A program made the translations under genes and the position numbers. Below are positions 9,677-19,078 of a stretch of DNA of 64,000 bases, piece by piece. The notes below the pieces were generated by a model. That model was given only the letters and a program-made list of their open reading frames with translations. It did not search any database and had not been told where the DNA came from. Source of the stretch: Saprospiraceae bacterium (lineage in GTDB: Bacteria > Bacteroidota > Bacteroidia > Chitinophagales > Saprospiraceae); NCBI GenBank assembly GCA_016710585.1, contig JADJVN010000027.1, positions 3,688 to 67,687 on the forward strand. The letters run 5' to 3'. Within the stretch, counting starts at the first letter, position 1. Every line of letters starts with the position of its first letter.

Positions 9677-10144
9677 TTACGGTTTTGTTGTATCGTTGTT
9701 GCTCCATTTATACCTAAAATTCAAGACACTACCAGTGGCTATAACGGTCAAACTACCACTATTACAGGAATGTTGTGTTTTAGCAATATATGCCTCGATT
9801 GGCGAAGGATTTTTCAAATTATATAATCCCTCCATATCATTTTGGCCAAGCAATTTTCCATAAACATGAAATTCATCGAGCCATCCTTCAAAAAAAGATT
9901 GACCTTTACTCCAAATTTTTTCACCTTGTGTATCAGCACCAATATAGGTTTTGTAAAACTTATCATGAAGATTAGGAACACCCAATGCTTCAATAGGAAA
10001 AGAAAATGGCTGTTGGTCAAATTTTAACCAATTTTCAATTGTATCTCTACCATCATAAATAAATCCAACTGGAAATTGACCATCTATCATTATACGAAAA
10101 TTATTAGAATGTGAAAATCTCAACTTACCGCAACGAAATGCCAT
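9677..10144 (-). pseudogene. Frameshifted M12B protease, end of LamG domain
   Basis: Contains the typical C-terminal half of a LamG domain, with FRIMIDGQFPVGFIYDGR and FFEGWLDEFHVYGKLL, followed by NLKNPSPIEAYI and the start of an SprB-like repeat (LTVIATGSVLNFRYKWSNN). The GWLDEFHVY strand is the diagnostic part. Confidence 0.7.
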
Positions 10145-10360
10145 CCTTCTTTGATTTTATCAAATGGAACTGCAATCCCTAAACTTCCATATCAAAATAC
10201 AAACCATAAGTAGTATCAAAATTTGTCATTTGTCCCAAGCCTTCTGGTTTATATATGCCCACATTCCAATTTTTTATAACTTTTACCTCCTGAACCACCA
10301 TCATAAATGACCATCTGTTCTTGCTTTGACAATTTAAACCAAAAACTAATCGCCCTTTCA

Positions 10361-10765
10361 TTAATACTCTTTAATTTCCAAATAATTACCGTTCAATAAT
10401 TCAATTGCATAATTACAATTTCCAAATCGATCCTCTCCATAAACTACATTTCCATTTTTTTCAATAGGTGAATTATCTGACCTAGAAAAGTCATATAAAG
10501 TCTCGTTAAAACTTAAATACAAAAATTCAGAACAAGTACGATACAAAGGAGTCTGTTTAACTTTAAATTCTATTATCTCCATCAAATATTCTACCCCATT
10601 AGAGGCTATTTGATAAATTTTCCATTTGTAGTTTCCAGTAACCAAACCTAGCCTAAATCGATTTAATCTTATCCACTTTTTATTAATTGAATCAACCCCG
10701 AATTCTCTATTAGATTCTTTCTCTACAATTCCATTTGGATATATTAACTCTGTTCTAAATTTCAA
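10361..10765 (-). pseudogene. Frameshifted M12B protease, beta domain and start of LamG
   Basis: Ig-like beta segment (YKWKIYQIASNGVEYLMEI) followed by the first strands of a LamG/concanavalin-like fold (LYLSFNETLYDFSRSDNSP, then NGNYLEIKEY). The LamG domain continues in the next piece (10179-10361) in another frame, KGRLVFGLNCQSKNRW. Confidence 0.65.
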
Positions 10766-10874
10766 TTCAAAATTTGGAACTACTTGATTAAAGCTTAAAT
10801 AAAACCAAACTGGCTCGCATTCAAAAAATTCGGCTTTATCAACAAATTCATAAAAATCACTATTTCGGAAACCC

Positions 10875-11153
10875 TCATCTGCAACTTTTGCAAATTCGAA
10901 ATGACCTTGTGTACAAGGAAATAAAACATTTGTTATATATCAATTCTTGAATATAAGGATTTATCTCATCCTTAGATTTTTGACTCCATTTGCTTGAATG
11001 AGTGGCCGATGGGATCATTATACCTTCATCATCATGATTTGCTCCAAAATTATGACCTAACTCATGTGACACAGTGCATCGTTGATAATCCAAGTCGGTA
11101 GTATAATCGCGTATTACTTGAACAGCATTCGGAACACAAATGGAACGAATCAT
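10875..11153 (-). pseudogene. M12B protease, catalytic piece
   Basis: Carries YQRCTVSHELGHNFGANHDD, the HExxHxxGxxHD zinc site, followed by GIMIPSATHSSKWSQKS, where Met-x-Pro resembles the Met-turn region. The flanking parts of the catalytic domain (SCDPWNATHVIDLTGQFRDW) read in a different frame just upstream (about 11160-11320). Confidence 0.75.
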
Positions 11154-11382
11154 TGTCCAGCCAACATAATAATCAACTCTCTATCCGACCAAAGTTGCCC
11201 TACATCGTGATTAATATTGCTAAAATTATCATCTTGAAAAGTCCAATCACGAAATTGTCCTGTGAGATCTATGACATGAGTAGCATTCCAAGGATCACAG
11301 CTCACATGCAGACAACCATACTCCTGAAATTCTCAGAAAAATTTGAGACAGAAACGAATTTTCAAAATGGCTTGAGACAAGC

Positions 11383-12111
11383 CTACAATAGCAGCCATAT
11401 GATCAATAACACCTTGATTACCACCATATTTTCTCCACATACTATAATCAGCTGCTTGTGCAATATCAAGTTCATAACATCCTGAATTAGTGCCCAATGC
11501 CCTTTATAATTCTGCAATGAGCTTTTGTCATCAACTAAACATTTATAGGAATTTGTTTTATTTACATCAGATGTGCGGTAGAAAACTAATTTTGAAGGAT
11601 TTACTATACAATCTTCGATAACTGGTTCTGCAATATAAGACTCGTTATCATCAATTTTCACAATACAAACAAAGTAATCCTTTGAATTCATTAAAAAAAT
11701 ATTGGATTGGAAATAACCCTCAATTTTGCCTGTATAAATCGGAGAAACTTCTAACTCTTTTACCAAAACTTTACAAGCTGATTGTATAATACATTTACTG
11801 CCTTCTGCAGTAATCTTTAATCTTTTTAAATCGGATTTAAAAGTTCTTCCGTCTGGTAGTTGAAATGTAAAATCTAAAGTTGTTATCTCTGGATTCTTCA
11901 GTGAAATTTTATTCCTATTTATCAAAGAATAGTTCTTGAATTTCTTATCCATTGTAGCGGAATTGCTAGACTTCAATTGTAACTGCTTAATTGAAAAAAA
12001 AAGCTTATCGTCACTACTAAAATCAATCTTTAACCCGTGTGATAATGGCTTTTCAATGGTTTCAGTTATTGAAACAAAAAATAAAATAAATAGGACAATT
12101 ACTTTCTTCAT
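11383..12111 (-). pseudogene. M12B protease, N-terminal piece
   Basis: Signal peptide plus a beta-rich prodomain-like region (LDFTFQLPDGRTF). The frame is lost near 11500: the family-like sequence GTNSGCYELDIAQAADYSMW continues in another frame while this one runs to a stop at 11383. The start is placed at MKKV (12111), because the nine upstream in-frame residues from 12138 are not signal-like. Confidence 0.7.
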
Positions 12112-12518
12112 AATAATAATCTCGATGCTACTAATCAAATCAAAACCTCCACATCCTCTAAAAAAACAAAAAACACATTCCCAACTCTATGACCTACCAA
12201 ACCCGTCTTTAAGCTAACAATGAATTCAATATTCAATTTGTCATCCCACCGAATTCCAACACAAACTAACAAAAATTAAACAATTCTCACTTATTTATTT
12301 CGCACATTTTCTAAAATACTAAATATAAAAGATTTTTAAAATCATATAAATAACCGGCTCAAAACAATATTAAAAACAAACAAACAATTGTAAAACGAAC
12401 CAACATTCAAAATCCATTAAAATTTCAAGCAAATCCAAACATTTCCCTATCTTTATACAGGGGAAAAGACAATTTCAATTGTCTTATTATTGAATGAAAA
12501 GAATTAATTAAAACTAAT
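12112..12518. other. AT-rich divergent intergenic region
   Basis: About 400 bp lie between the divergent M12B locus and the SprB-like lipoprotein gene. I see no gene, tRNA or strong repeat. TATCTTTA at 12449-12456 is one base off the -7 consensus for the + strand gene but lacks a TTG at the right distance. Confidence 0.5.
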
Positions 12519-13631
12519 ATGGGGTTTATGGGCAAACTAAATCATTATTTTATAATAGTGCTATTGGCGGGAATCGTATTTAGCAACTGCAATAAGGAAG
12601 AAAAAACCAGTCCAAATGATTTTGACAAATGCAATACGATAACTGGTTTTGGAATAAAACTAGATAGCATAAAAACTGTGGTAACAGAATGTGGCAAATC
12701 TAATGGGCAAATCCATTTTTTCAATCTAAAAGCAAAGGCACCTGTAAAATTAATTTTAAAAATTGACAATATAGAAATCTACAACGCTGACTATCAAAGC
12801 AGTATTTCAGATTTAAATGCTGGGTTTTACTCTATTAAAATATCAGATTCAAATGGCTGCACTTATTATAAAACCATCGAATTAAAAAATGATTGTCCCT
12901 GCGATGTAAAACTAAAGATCATAGCGCCTTCTGTGTTATGTGAAGGGTCTTCAATGAGCTCAGCTGTACTATCTGCTGAAGCAAATAATGGTTTATCTCC
13001 TTATGTGTATTCATGGAGCAGTGGACTTGGTACTGGACAATCAAAAGCAGTTAGACCAAGTATAAGTTCAACATATTGTGTAACTGTAGTAGATGCCAAT
13101 AAATGTTCTGCTAAAGCCTGTCATTTAATTAATCTAGAAAAAAATCCAAACTTAATTTATAAAACAGACTGCATCTATAAAGGTATCAAAATCTTTACTG
13201 AAGATCCAAGGGAAGCGGACTACACTGTCCAATTCTTTTATGGCAGAAAGAATTTACCAACCAAGACTATTTCATTGCTAGATATCGTTCTTGAAGACAA
13301 AAAAAATATCGATGTATCGATCAGCACAATGAATTGTAATTGGAACAGTAGTGTTGCATTATGCTATTATTCAAATGCTGATTTTCTTATAGAAACGAAC
13401 AACACATCTTGTACTTCTTGTAAGGATGGTTTTTTTGAGATACAGAGATTAAAAACCAATCCTTGTGATACAGCCTCAACAAACTATCAATTCGAAATAT
13501 ACAAAGAAAACGATTTCATAAACTTGATACAACAAAATACAATAAAACAATTGGAAAAAGGAATTTACGAAATATACTATGTCAATGGAGATGGCTGTTA
13601 CTTATTTGGTACAAAGAAAGAAATATTGTAA
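12519..13631 (+). CDS. Putative lipoprotein with SprB-like repeats
   Basis: Surface or outer-membrane lipoprotein of unknown role. The N terminus is a lipoprotein signal (HYFIIVLLAGIVFSNC, with the lipobox Cys at about residue 24). Two Bacteroidota-type beta repeats follow: GKSNGQIHFFNLKAKAP ... LNAGFYSIKISDSNGC, and a second one with YVYSWSSGLGTGQSKAVRPS ... TYCVTVVDANKCSAKAC. They resemble SprB repeats or PKD-like gliding-adhesin modules. The last 150 residues are Cys-containing and unrecognised. No T9SS tail is seen. ATG codons at 12519 and 12528 are both possible starts. Confidence 0.75.
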   Translation: MGFMGKLNHYFIIVLLAGIVFSNCNKEEKTSPNDFDKCNTITGFGIKLDSIKTVVTECGKSNGQIHFFNLKAKAPVKLILKIDNIEIYNADYQSSISDLNAGFYSIKISDSNGCTYYKTIELKNDCPCDVKLKIIAPSVLCEGSSMSSAVLSAEANNGLSPYVYSWSSGLGTGQSKAVRPSISSTYCVTVVDANKCSAKACHLINLEKNPNLIYKTDCIYKGIKIFTEDPREADYTVQFFYGRKNLPTKTISLLDIVLEDKKNIDVSISTMNCNWNSSVALCYYSNADFLIETNNTSCTSCKDGFFEIQRLKTNPCDTASTNYQFEIYKENDFINLIQQNTIKQLEKGIYEIYYVNGDGCYLFGTKKEIL

Positions 13632-14045
13632 GAACAGAATCAATAATTAGGGTCTACTCAAAAACTATATTCCCACCATATATGAGTCTTTTATGTTAAA
13701 TTCTTAATTTTTACATTCAAGATTTCTAATAATATAAATTTAAAACCGTGCACTTCTTTTGATTAATGGCTATTCAAAGATTTGCAAGAGTAGTTTTATT
13801 CACTGTTTTTTCTTTCTTGAAAGAAGGTTTTCAGGCATTTTTGCTTGCAAAACCGTAATATAAATTCTAAATTGGCTCCAGTTTGCAATTCTTCAATTTA
13901 TATTACTATGCTGTGAAAAAATCTACTTATTATTGAAGACCATAGTTAATTCAACCATTAAATTGGTTATTTTCTAAACAAAACAAAAAATTATAATGAA
14001 GCCAAACTAAATACCTACAAAAAACTTTACAAAATCTAAATATAT
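13632..14045. other. Intergenic region between convergent genes
   Basis: A 414-bp AT-rich gap between converging genes. It contains small inverted repeats (TTCTTTCTTGAAAGAA near 13812 and TTTTTGCTTGCAAAA near 13839) but no convincing terminator, gene or RNA. Confidence 0.45.
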
Positions 14046-15086
14046 CTATTCACTTACATGCACATTCTTAGCATCCGCTGTACCAAATTCATCAACATAG
14101 ATCTTGACTAAGAGTAAAAAAATAGAAAGTAACAAGGGCCCAAAGATAATTCCAAAAAATCCAAATATGTTCAATCCCATAATAGCACCAAATAAAGTGA
14201 TCATCGGTGGAACATCAGCAAGCTTTTTTTGCAATAATAAACGAACAATATTATCCACTGAACCTATCACTATAAAACCCCATAAGCCCACACCAATTCC
14301 TTGATATAAATGCCCAGTGGCCATCATAAAAATCATTAAAGGAACAAAAATAATCATCGTCCCAACCAAAGGAACTACAGATGCAATTCCAGTCAATATA
14401 CCCATTAATAAAAACTCTTCCACACCAAAGATCCAATATCCTATCATTGCCACAACGCCTTGTACCATAGCAACAAATGGAATGCCTATAGCATTGCTAA
14501 AGATCATATTCCTTAATTCATGGACTACTGCATTTGAATTCTTTGAGGTAAAAGGCAAAACTTGCTTAAACCAATGTTCCACTTTGAAACAGTCGTAAAG
14601 CAAAAAATATAAAATAATAAACATAAAGAAAAAAGTACTCACAGTACTTACCGAACTCTCCAATAAATTCTTTACCATTCCAGCACCCATAGTCCCAATT
14701 TTGGACATAAAATCCATGCTTTGTAAATCCAAATTTACATATTGATTAATGTAATTATTGATTTGAACAAAATAAACTTGGACTTTCGATGTATCTTCCA
14801 AAAATGGTGCAAGTTTAGTTACTATCACAGTACTCATCCAAGAAAAAGGGATCAAGATACCTATCATACAACACGCTACAATCGTTAATGAAGAAGCCCA
14901 TTTTTTCCATTTATAGTTGATCAATAATTTCATCATGAAACTTCTCGAAACCACATACAAAGTTATTGCCCCTAGAAATGCACTTAAAAAGACTTTTGTC
15001 TCCTTCAAGATCACGTAACCAAGGATTAGAATAAAAGCGAGGAAAAGGACTTGCCTAATTTTATTAGGATGAATTTGATTTTGCAT
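14046..15086 (-). CDS. AI-2E family transporter (PerM/YdiK-like permease)
   Basis: Polytopic inner-membrane protein of 346 residues with about eight hydrophobic segments. It has the family's large central loop (residues about 95-160) and the conserved block GVEEFLLMGILTGIASVVPLVGTMIIFVP, followed by DNIVRLLLQKKLADVPPMITLFGAIMGLNIFGFFGIIFGPLL, the strongest family signature. Proposed roles across the family range from autoinducer-2 export to Na+/H+ exchange, so no substrate is assigned. A perfect -7 box lies 20 bp before the ATG. Confidence 0.88.
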   Translation of the reverse strand: MQNQIHPNKIRQVLFLAFILILGYVILKETKVFLSAFLGAITLYVVSRSFMMKLLINYKWKKWASSLTIVACCMIGILIPFSWMSTVIVTKLAPFLEDTSKVQVYFVQINNYINQYVNLDLQSMDFMSKIGTMGAGMVKNLLESSVSTVSTFFFMFIILYFLLYDCFKVEHWFKQVLPFTSKNSNAVVHELRNMIFSNAIGIPFVAMVQGVVAMIGYWIFGVEEFLLMGILTGIASVVPLVGTMIIFVPLMIFMMATGHLYQGIGVGLWGFIVIGSVDNIVRLLLQKKLADVPPMITLFGAIMGLNIFGFFGIIFGPLLLSIFLLLVKIYVDEFGTADAKNVHVSE

Positions 15087-15105
15087 TGAAACTTCAATTT
15101 AAAAA

Positions 15106-15113
15106 CAAATATA
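15106..15113 (-). promoter_or_regulatory. -7 box of the AI-2E-type permease
   Basis: The octamer TATATTTG (- strand) matches TAnnTTTG. It implies a very short leader of about 12 nt to the ATG at 15086. No clear -33 TTG is present. Confidence 0.4.
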
Positions 15114-15130
15114 AACAATTTCTTAAATAA

Positions 15131-15415
15131 CTAGGACCATGCAATTGGTGTCCCAAAAATACCTACAGCCAATTCAGCCCAAACTAGAAAAACTGCAATG
15201 ATTATAATACCACAGATAAATAAACGACTATATCCATTGGTGACGCTTCGCAAAACGTATTCAATGATAAATCCAGTTCCATATAGTAATATTCCCATGA
15301 TAGCAAAATCAGCTAAAGTCCATTTAACTTCATCACTAAATTGCATCGCAATCAAAGGAATAGCAAGAATACTAGTGGCAATGAGAAGAATAATTTTAAG
15401 TCTATTATCTTTCAT
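15131..15415 (-). CDS. Small membrane protein, three transmembrane segments
   Basis: 94 residues with hydrophobic helices at about 8-25, 36-55 and 64-86, and a short C-terminal GIFGTPIAWS tail. Similar small proteins of unknown function are common in Bacteroidota. It lies just upstream of the AI-2E-type permease on the same strand, with a 44-bp gap. No function assigned. Confidence 0.65.
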   Translation of the reverse strand: MKDNRLKIILLIATSILAIPLIAMQFSDEVKWTLADFAIMGILLYGTGFIIEYVLRSVTNGYSRLFICGIIIIAVFLVWAELAVGIFGTPIAWS

Positions 15416-15478
15416 AATTTAATTCTATATTTGATCAATTATCTACCAAGTCCTTTCTTAAATGTAGATTTTTGCTTT

Positions 15479-15667
15479 TTATTGTTTGATAGTTTGTTTA
15501 ATTCGGGCTTGTGTCATATAAATACCAACCAAGCCAACTAATATTAAAATCAATGGTATTGCTCCAGGCTCATCCTCATACTTAATCATAAATATCAACA
15601 ATACTATTCCTATTAATGTGCTGCCAATTGAAATAAATCTTAACAATTTCAATTTTTTCAAATCCAT
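15479..15667 (-). CDS. Small two-helix membrane protein
   Basis: From MDLKKLKLLRFISIG the product has 62 residues with two hydrophobic helices separated by KYEDEPGAI and a basic C terminus. An in-frame ATG at 15700 exists, but a perfect -7 promoter box (15690-15697) falls inside that extension, so the start at 15667 is chosen. It may be co-transcribed with the 94-residue membrane protein that follows. Function unknown. Confidence 0.55.
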   Translation of the reverse strand: MDLKKLKLLRFISIGSTLIGIVLLIFMIKYEDEPGAIPLILILVGLVGIYMTQARIKQTIKQ

Positions 15668-15689
15668 AAACAAGATATTCCTTTGAATG

Positions 15690-15697
15690 CAAATATA
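15690..15697 (-). promoter_or_regulatory. -7 box deciding the start of the small membrane protein
   Basis: TATATTTG on the - strand lies 22 bp upstream of the ATG at 15667 and overlaps codons of the alternative start at 15700, arguing for the shorter protein. The -33 region is only T-rich. Confidence 0.45.
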
Positions 15698-15851
15698 CAA
15701 ATTTCATCATAAATTTTTAAAAGAAAGAAGCTATAGAAAAATTGGAAAAAATATCCGACAACTATATATACACAATTCTCGTTAAAGATTTGATTTCTCA
15801 AATTGGCAGAAATCACCTAATCAAATTTGCGTAAAAATCAGCATAAAAATT

Positions 15852-16349
15852 ATGAAATCAGAAATTAAACTATTCATCATAGCTGCATCATTTTTTGGGG
15901 CGATCATCTTTTCACAGCCATTGCAATCACAGCCATTATATAAAAAACATATGCTTGATTTGAATATAAACTATTATCAAGTCTGCGAAGAAGCTGAAAA
16001 TTATTTTTCTACAATTGACAGACATAAAAAAGGCTCAGGCTGGAAGAATTTTTTGCGATGGCAATATGAAAACAAATCAAGATACTACCCTTCAGGAAAT
16101 AGGATGCTGGTTAATCACTTTGTTGGTGTTGAAAGTTTTCAAAAATTGCAAAGAGAAAATCAAAATAGATCTATAATGCCAAAATGGTCTAATATGGGGC
16201 CATATAAAGTTGACTCCATTACCTTTGGCTATAACTCTGGAATTGGTCGCGTTGAATGTTTTGAAATAGATCCTAATAATAAAAACCTGATTTATATTGG
16301 ATCAAAAGGTGGCGGATTTTGGAAAAGTACAGATTGCGGTCAAAGATGA
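15852..16349 (+). pseudogene. BNR/sortilin-like T9SS protein, 5' part up to a premature TGA
   Basis: Begins with a Sec signal peptide (MKSEIKLFIIAASFFGAIIFSQP) and a PRK-like segment (NFLRWQYENKSRYYPSG), then enters the first propeller blade IYIGSKGGGFWKSTDCGQR. It stops at TGA 16347-16349 exactly where homologous blades have Trp (pattern GGGxWKSTDxGxxW). The next codons, in the same frame, continue the blade as KKTTDQLPVSGVF, so a TGG to TGA change splits one gene of 1,063 codons. Confidence 0.8.
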
Positions 16350-16367
16350 AAAAAAACGACAGATCAA

Positions 16368-19043
16368 TTGCCTGTAAGTGGTGTATTTTGTATGGACAAA
16401 AACCCATTTAATCCCGATGAAATACTAATCAATTCAAATCAAGCATCAACAACACTTTCTCACGGTATCTATAGATCAATCGATGCGGGAGACACATGGC
16501 AATTAACTAATCTTAATCCAAATAATGGATTTGGAGGCTTAGATAAAAATTTATTTGTACGTTTTATTGCTTATCATCCTTTTGTAAAAGACTTAGTTTT
16601 CATTGGAACGAGCGAGGGACTGTATCGCTCTAGTGATAATCTAAAAAGCTATTCAAAAATAATTCCTGATGGACTATTCACAGAAATTGAGTTTCATCCC
16701 AAAGATACGCAGACCATTTATACAATCGACGTATTAACTCATGATCAAAATACAATAAAAATATCTAACGATATTGGCCGAAATTTTTATTCTTCAGCGG
16801 AAATTCCTGGAATCAATGGAATCTCTGGTGCACTAACTGTTACGCCATTAGAACCAGATGCCGTTTATCTTGGATATTTTTCAGATTTATACAAGTCGGT
16901 AAATAAAGGTAAAAGTTTTGAACTAATAGGAAACCTAAATAAAAATACTATTGGTGATTTTGCAATATCAGATTTAGATAATAAAATTATCATTGGAGGC
17001 TATGTTAATGCTGAACTATCAGAAGATGGAGGCAAAACATTTGAAGAAATATCTGATTGGGCATCTATTAGACCAGACTCAAGCTACATTCATGCAGATA
17101 TCACCGTTGCAGCATGTCACAATGGTATTTTCTATCTGGCAACTGATGGATACTTGTGCAAAAGTTCAAACAATGGAAGGACATGGGAAAAATTAATTAT
17201 TGGAACCTGCATTAGAGAATTTTATCGTATTGGGAATAGTCAATCCAATCGAAATATTATCATTGGAGGATCACAAGATATGGGTACCAGTATTTTGAAT
17301 GATCAACTTTGGATTGAATGGAATGGAGGAGATGGAACTGAAGGAATCATCCATCCTTTAAATCCAAAACTTATTGTAGGAAGTTATCAAAATGGCTTTC
17401 TAAACCGTACCATAGATGGTGGACTTACCAGAGATCAAACGGAGAATCCATTAAAAGAATATCCGAACACTTATTGGGCTACACCATTGGTAATAGATCC
17501 GTCTGACCATATGAATATTTTTCATTTTGCGGATACCATTTACAACAATCCAAATTTTGGAGAAATCAATTTTTGGAATAAAATAGGATCGCCAAAAATT
17601 GGTGCTTTAAACGCAGCAGCAATAGCAGAAAACAACAGCAACATTATAGTAGTCTCCCATGACGAGATTATCATGCTAAGTATTGATAAAGGAAAGACTT
17701 GGAGATCAATATCATCAGGACTACCAAATGCTTTAATTGAAAATATTTGCTTCGATCCTAAGAATGATTCGACCATTGCAATATGCTATGGAAATATTCA
17801 AAATCCAAATAATAAAGTCTTCATTTCATATAACTTAGGAAGAACTTGGAATAATATTAATTTCAACATAGGAAACATGCAAATCTACGATATTATCATT
17901 GATCACAGTCACGAAAAAAATATTTACTTAGCTGCCGAGATAGGCGTATTCGTGAAACCAATGAATGCAGTCAAATGGGAATTATATAATGAGGCACTTC
18001 CAAATGTCACTGTCAGAGACCTAGAAATCCATTATGCATCCAATACATTATTTGCAGCTACTTGGGGACGAGGACTTTGGTCTGGCCCTTTGAAAAACCG
18101 TGAGAATTATCCAAAAATAAATGCAATTCAAACAAGTTCAGATCTTTCACCTGAAGGAAAAATAGCTCAAAACGAAAAAAACTTCATTCTTGCAGAACTA
18201 GACAATACAGCAGACAGTGTATCTGCCTATCTACTTTGGTCACATAAAACTAAATCACTCAAAAATAAAATTGAAATGAATCATGAAAATGGTAGATGGA
18301 AATCTTCACAAGCAATCCCATCTGCCAATATCAATGATGCAGTTTATTTTAAGATTATAGCAATCGGAAGAAATCAAGATACTACTGAATCCTATACATT
18401 TATGTATAGACAAGGTTCATGTGAAAACAAAAATTATATTCAAACTTTAACTGAATGTAATAGAGCAATAATTGGTCTAGATACTTTTTATACTTCAACT
18501 AATGTTCAAAAAACGTATCAGGATATTTATCGCTGCGACAGCATTGTCCAATACATTATCACGATTAATCCATCACCAGACACTTCAGTATTAAAAATTA
18601 ACAACCGATTGATAGCAAATGAAATGAATGCGAATTCTTATCAATGGTTGGATTGCAATGATAATTTCTCAAAAATACAAGGAGATACACTGAGGGAACT
18701 TATGCCAAATATTTCAGGATCTTATGCTGTAGAATTGATTAAAAATAATTGCTACTCTAGATCAAATTGCCATGCTTTAACGATTACAGAAAATCAACAT
18801 ATAGACAAAGTTAACTTTAAAATAATACCAAATCCAAGTAACGGAGATTTTGACATCACATTTGATCATGAACCCAAATTTGATCAAATTCAAATTTTTC
18901 AAATCGATGGAAAAGAAATTTATAAAAATAAAATCAGCTCAAAAGTGAACAAATTCCATATCCATAATTCAGGCATTTATTTAATTAAAATCACAATCGG
19001 AAACAAAACTTTTATTGAAAAATTGATTGTAAATCAATATTAA
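16368..19043 (+). CDS. BNR/sortilin-like beta-propeller protein with T9SS sorting domain, 3' part
   Basis: Secreted protein. Repeated Asp-box-like motifs (SIDAGDTWQLTN, SEDGGKTFEE, SNNGRTWEKL, SIDKGKTWRSIS, SYNLGRTWNNI) mark a beta-propeller like those of VPS10/sortilin, sialidase and xyloglucanase relatives. A beta domain and a C-terminal T9SS type A tail (IPNPSNGDFDITF ... GIYLIKITIG) follow. The coordinates begin at a TTG codon only because the true 5' part is cut off by the premature TGA at 16347. The propeller's ligand is unknown. Confidence 0.82.
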   Translation: MPVSGVFCMDKNPFNPDEILINSNQASTTLSHGIYRSIDAGDTWQLTNLNPNNGFGGLDKNLFVRFIAYHPFVKDLVFIGTSEGLYRSSDNLKSYSKIIPDGLFTEIEFHPKDTQTIYTIDVLTHDQNTIKISNDIGRNFYSSAEIPGINGISGALTVTPLEPDAVYLGYFSDLYKSVNKGKSFELIGNLNKNTIGDFAISDLDNKIIIGGYVNAELSEDGGKTFEEISDWASIRPDSSYIHADITVAACHNGIFYLATDGYLCKSSNNGRTWEKLIIGTCIREFYRIGNSQSNRNIIIGGSQDMGTSILNDQLWIEWNGGDGTEGIIHPLNPKLIVGSYQNGFLNRTIDGGLTRDQTENPLKEYPNTYWATPLVIDPSDHMNIFHFADTIYNNPNFGEINFWNKIGSPKIGALNAAAIAENNSNIIVVSHDEIIMLSIDKGKTWRSISSGLPNALIENICFDPKNDSTIAICYGNIQNPNNKVFISYNLGRTWNNINFNIGNMQIYDIIIDHSHEKNIYLAAEIGVFVKPMNAVKWELYNEALPNVTVRDLEIHYASNTLFAATWGRGLWSGPLKNRENYPKINAIQTSSDLSPEGKIAQNEKNFILAELDNTADSVSAYLLWSHKTKSLKNKIEMNHENGRWKSSQAIPSANINDAVYFKIIAIGRNQDTTESYTFMYRQGSCENKNYIQTLTECNRAIIGLDTFYTSTNVQKTYQDIYRCDSIVQYIITINPSPDTSVLKINNRLIANEMNANSYQWLDCNDNFSKIQGDTLRELMPNISGSYAVELIKNNCYSRSNCHALTITENQHIDKVNFKIIPNPSNGDFDITFDHEPKFDQIQIFQIDGKEIYKNKISSKVNKFHIHNSGIYLIKITIGNKTFIEKLIVNQY

Positions 19044-19078
19044 AAAAAATTAAGTCAAATAATAAATAGTTAATAAAA

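Larger units (their letters stand above)
8834..12111 (-). pseudogene. Multiply frameshifted M12B (reprolysin-like) secreted metalloprotease with LamG, SprB and PKD modules
   Basis: Consecutive - strand reading-frame pieces of about 3.3 kb read as one protein. In order they are: signal peptide MKKVIVLFILFFVSITETI; a prodomain-like beta region; a CYELDIAQAADYSMW segment; the catalytic HELGHNFGANHD (HExxHxxGxxHD, M12B); a LamG-like lectin domain; SprB-like repeats (LNYVWSNNQTGQNLKNVASGT); and a PKD-like domain (SVWDFGDQQ). At least eight frame changes are needed to read through, so as given it cannot make a full product. No T9SS tail is recognisable before the stop at 8834. This is either decay or a poorly polished stretch. 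Confidence 0.8.

Noticed and set aside
13812..13855. Small inverted repeats as terminators of the SprB-like lipoprotein gene
   Set aside because: They lie about 180 bp after the stop and lack a T-run at the correct side, so no terminator is called.
14317..14598. Antisense frames within the AI-2E-type permease gene
   Set aside because: No domain or signal; they mirror the sense strand's codon pattern.
16347..16349. UGA read as Trp (recoding)
   Set aside because: Other genes in the window use TGA as a stop and no other in-frame TGA is needed in intact genes, so a simple nonsense change or error is more likely.
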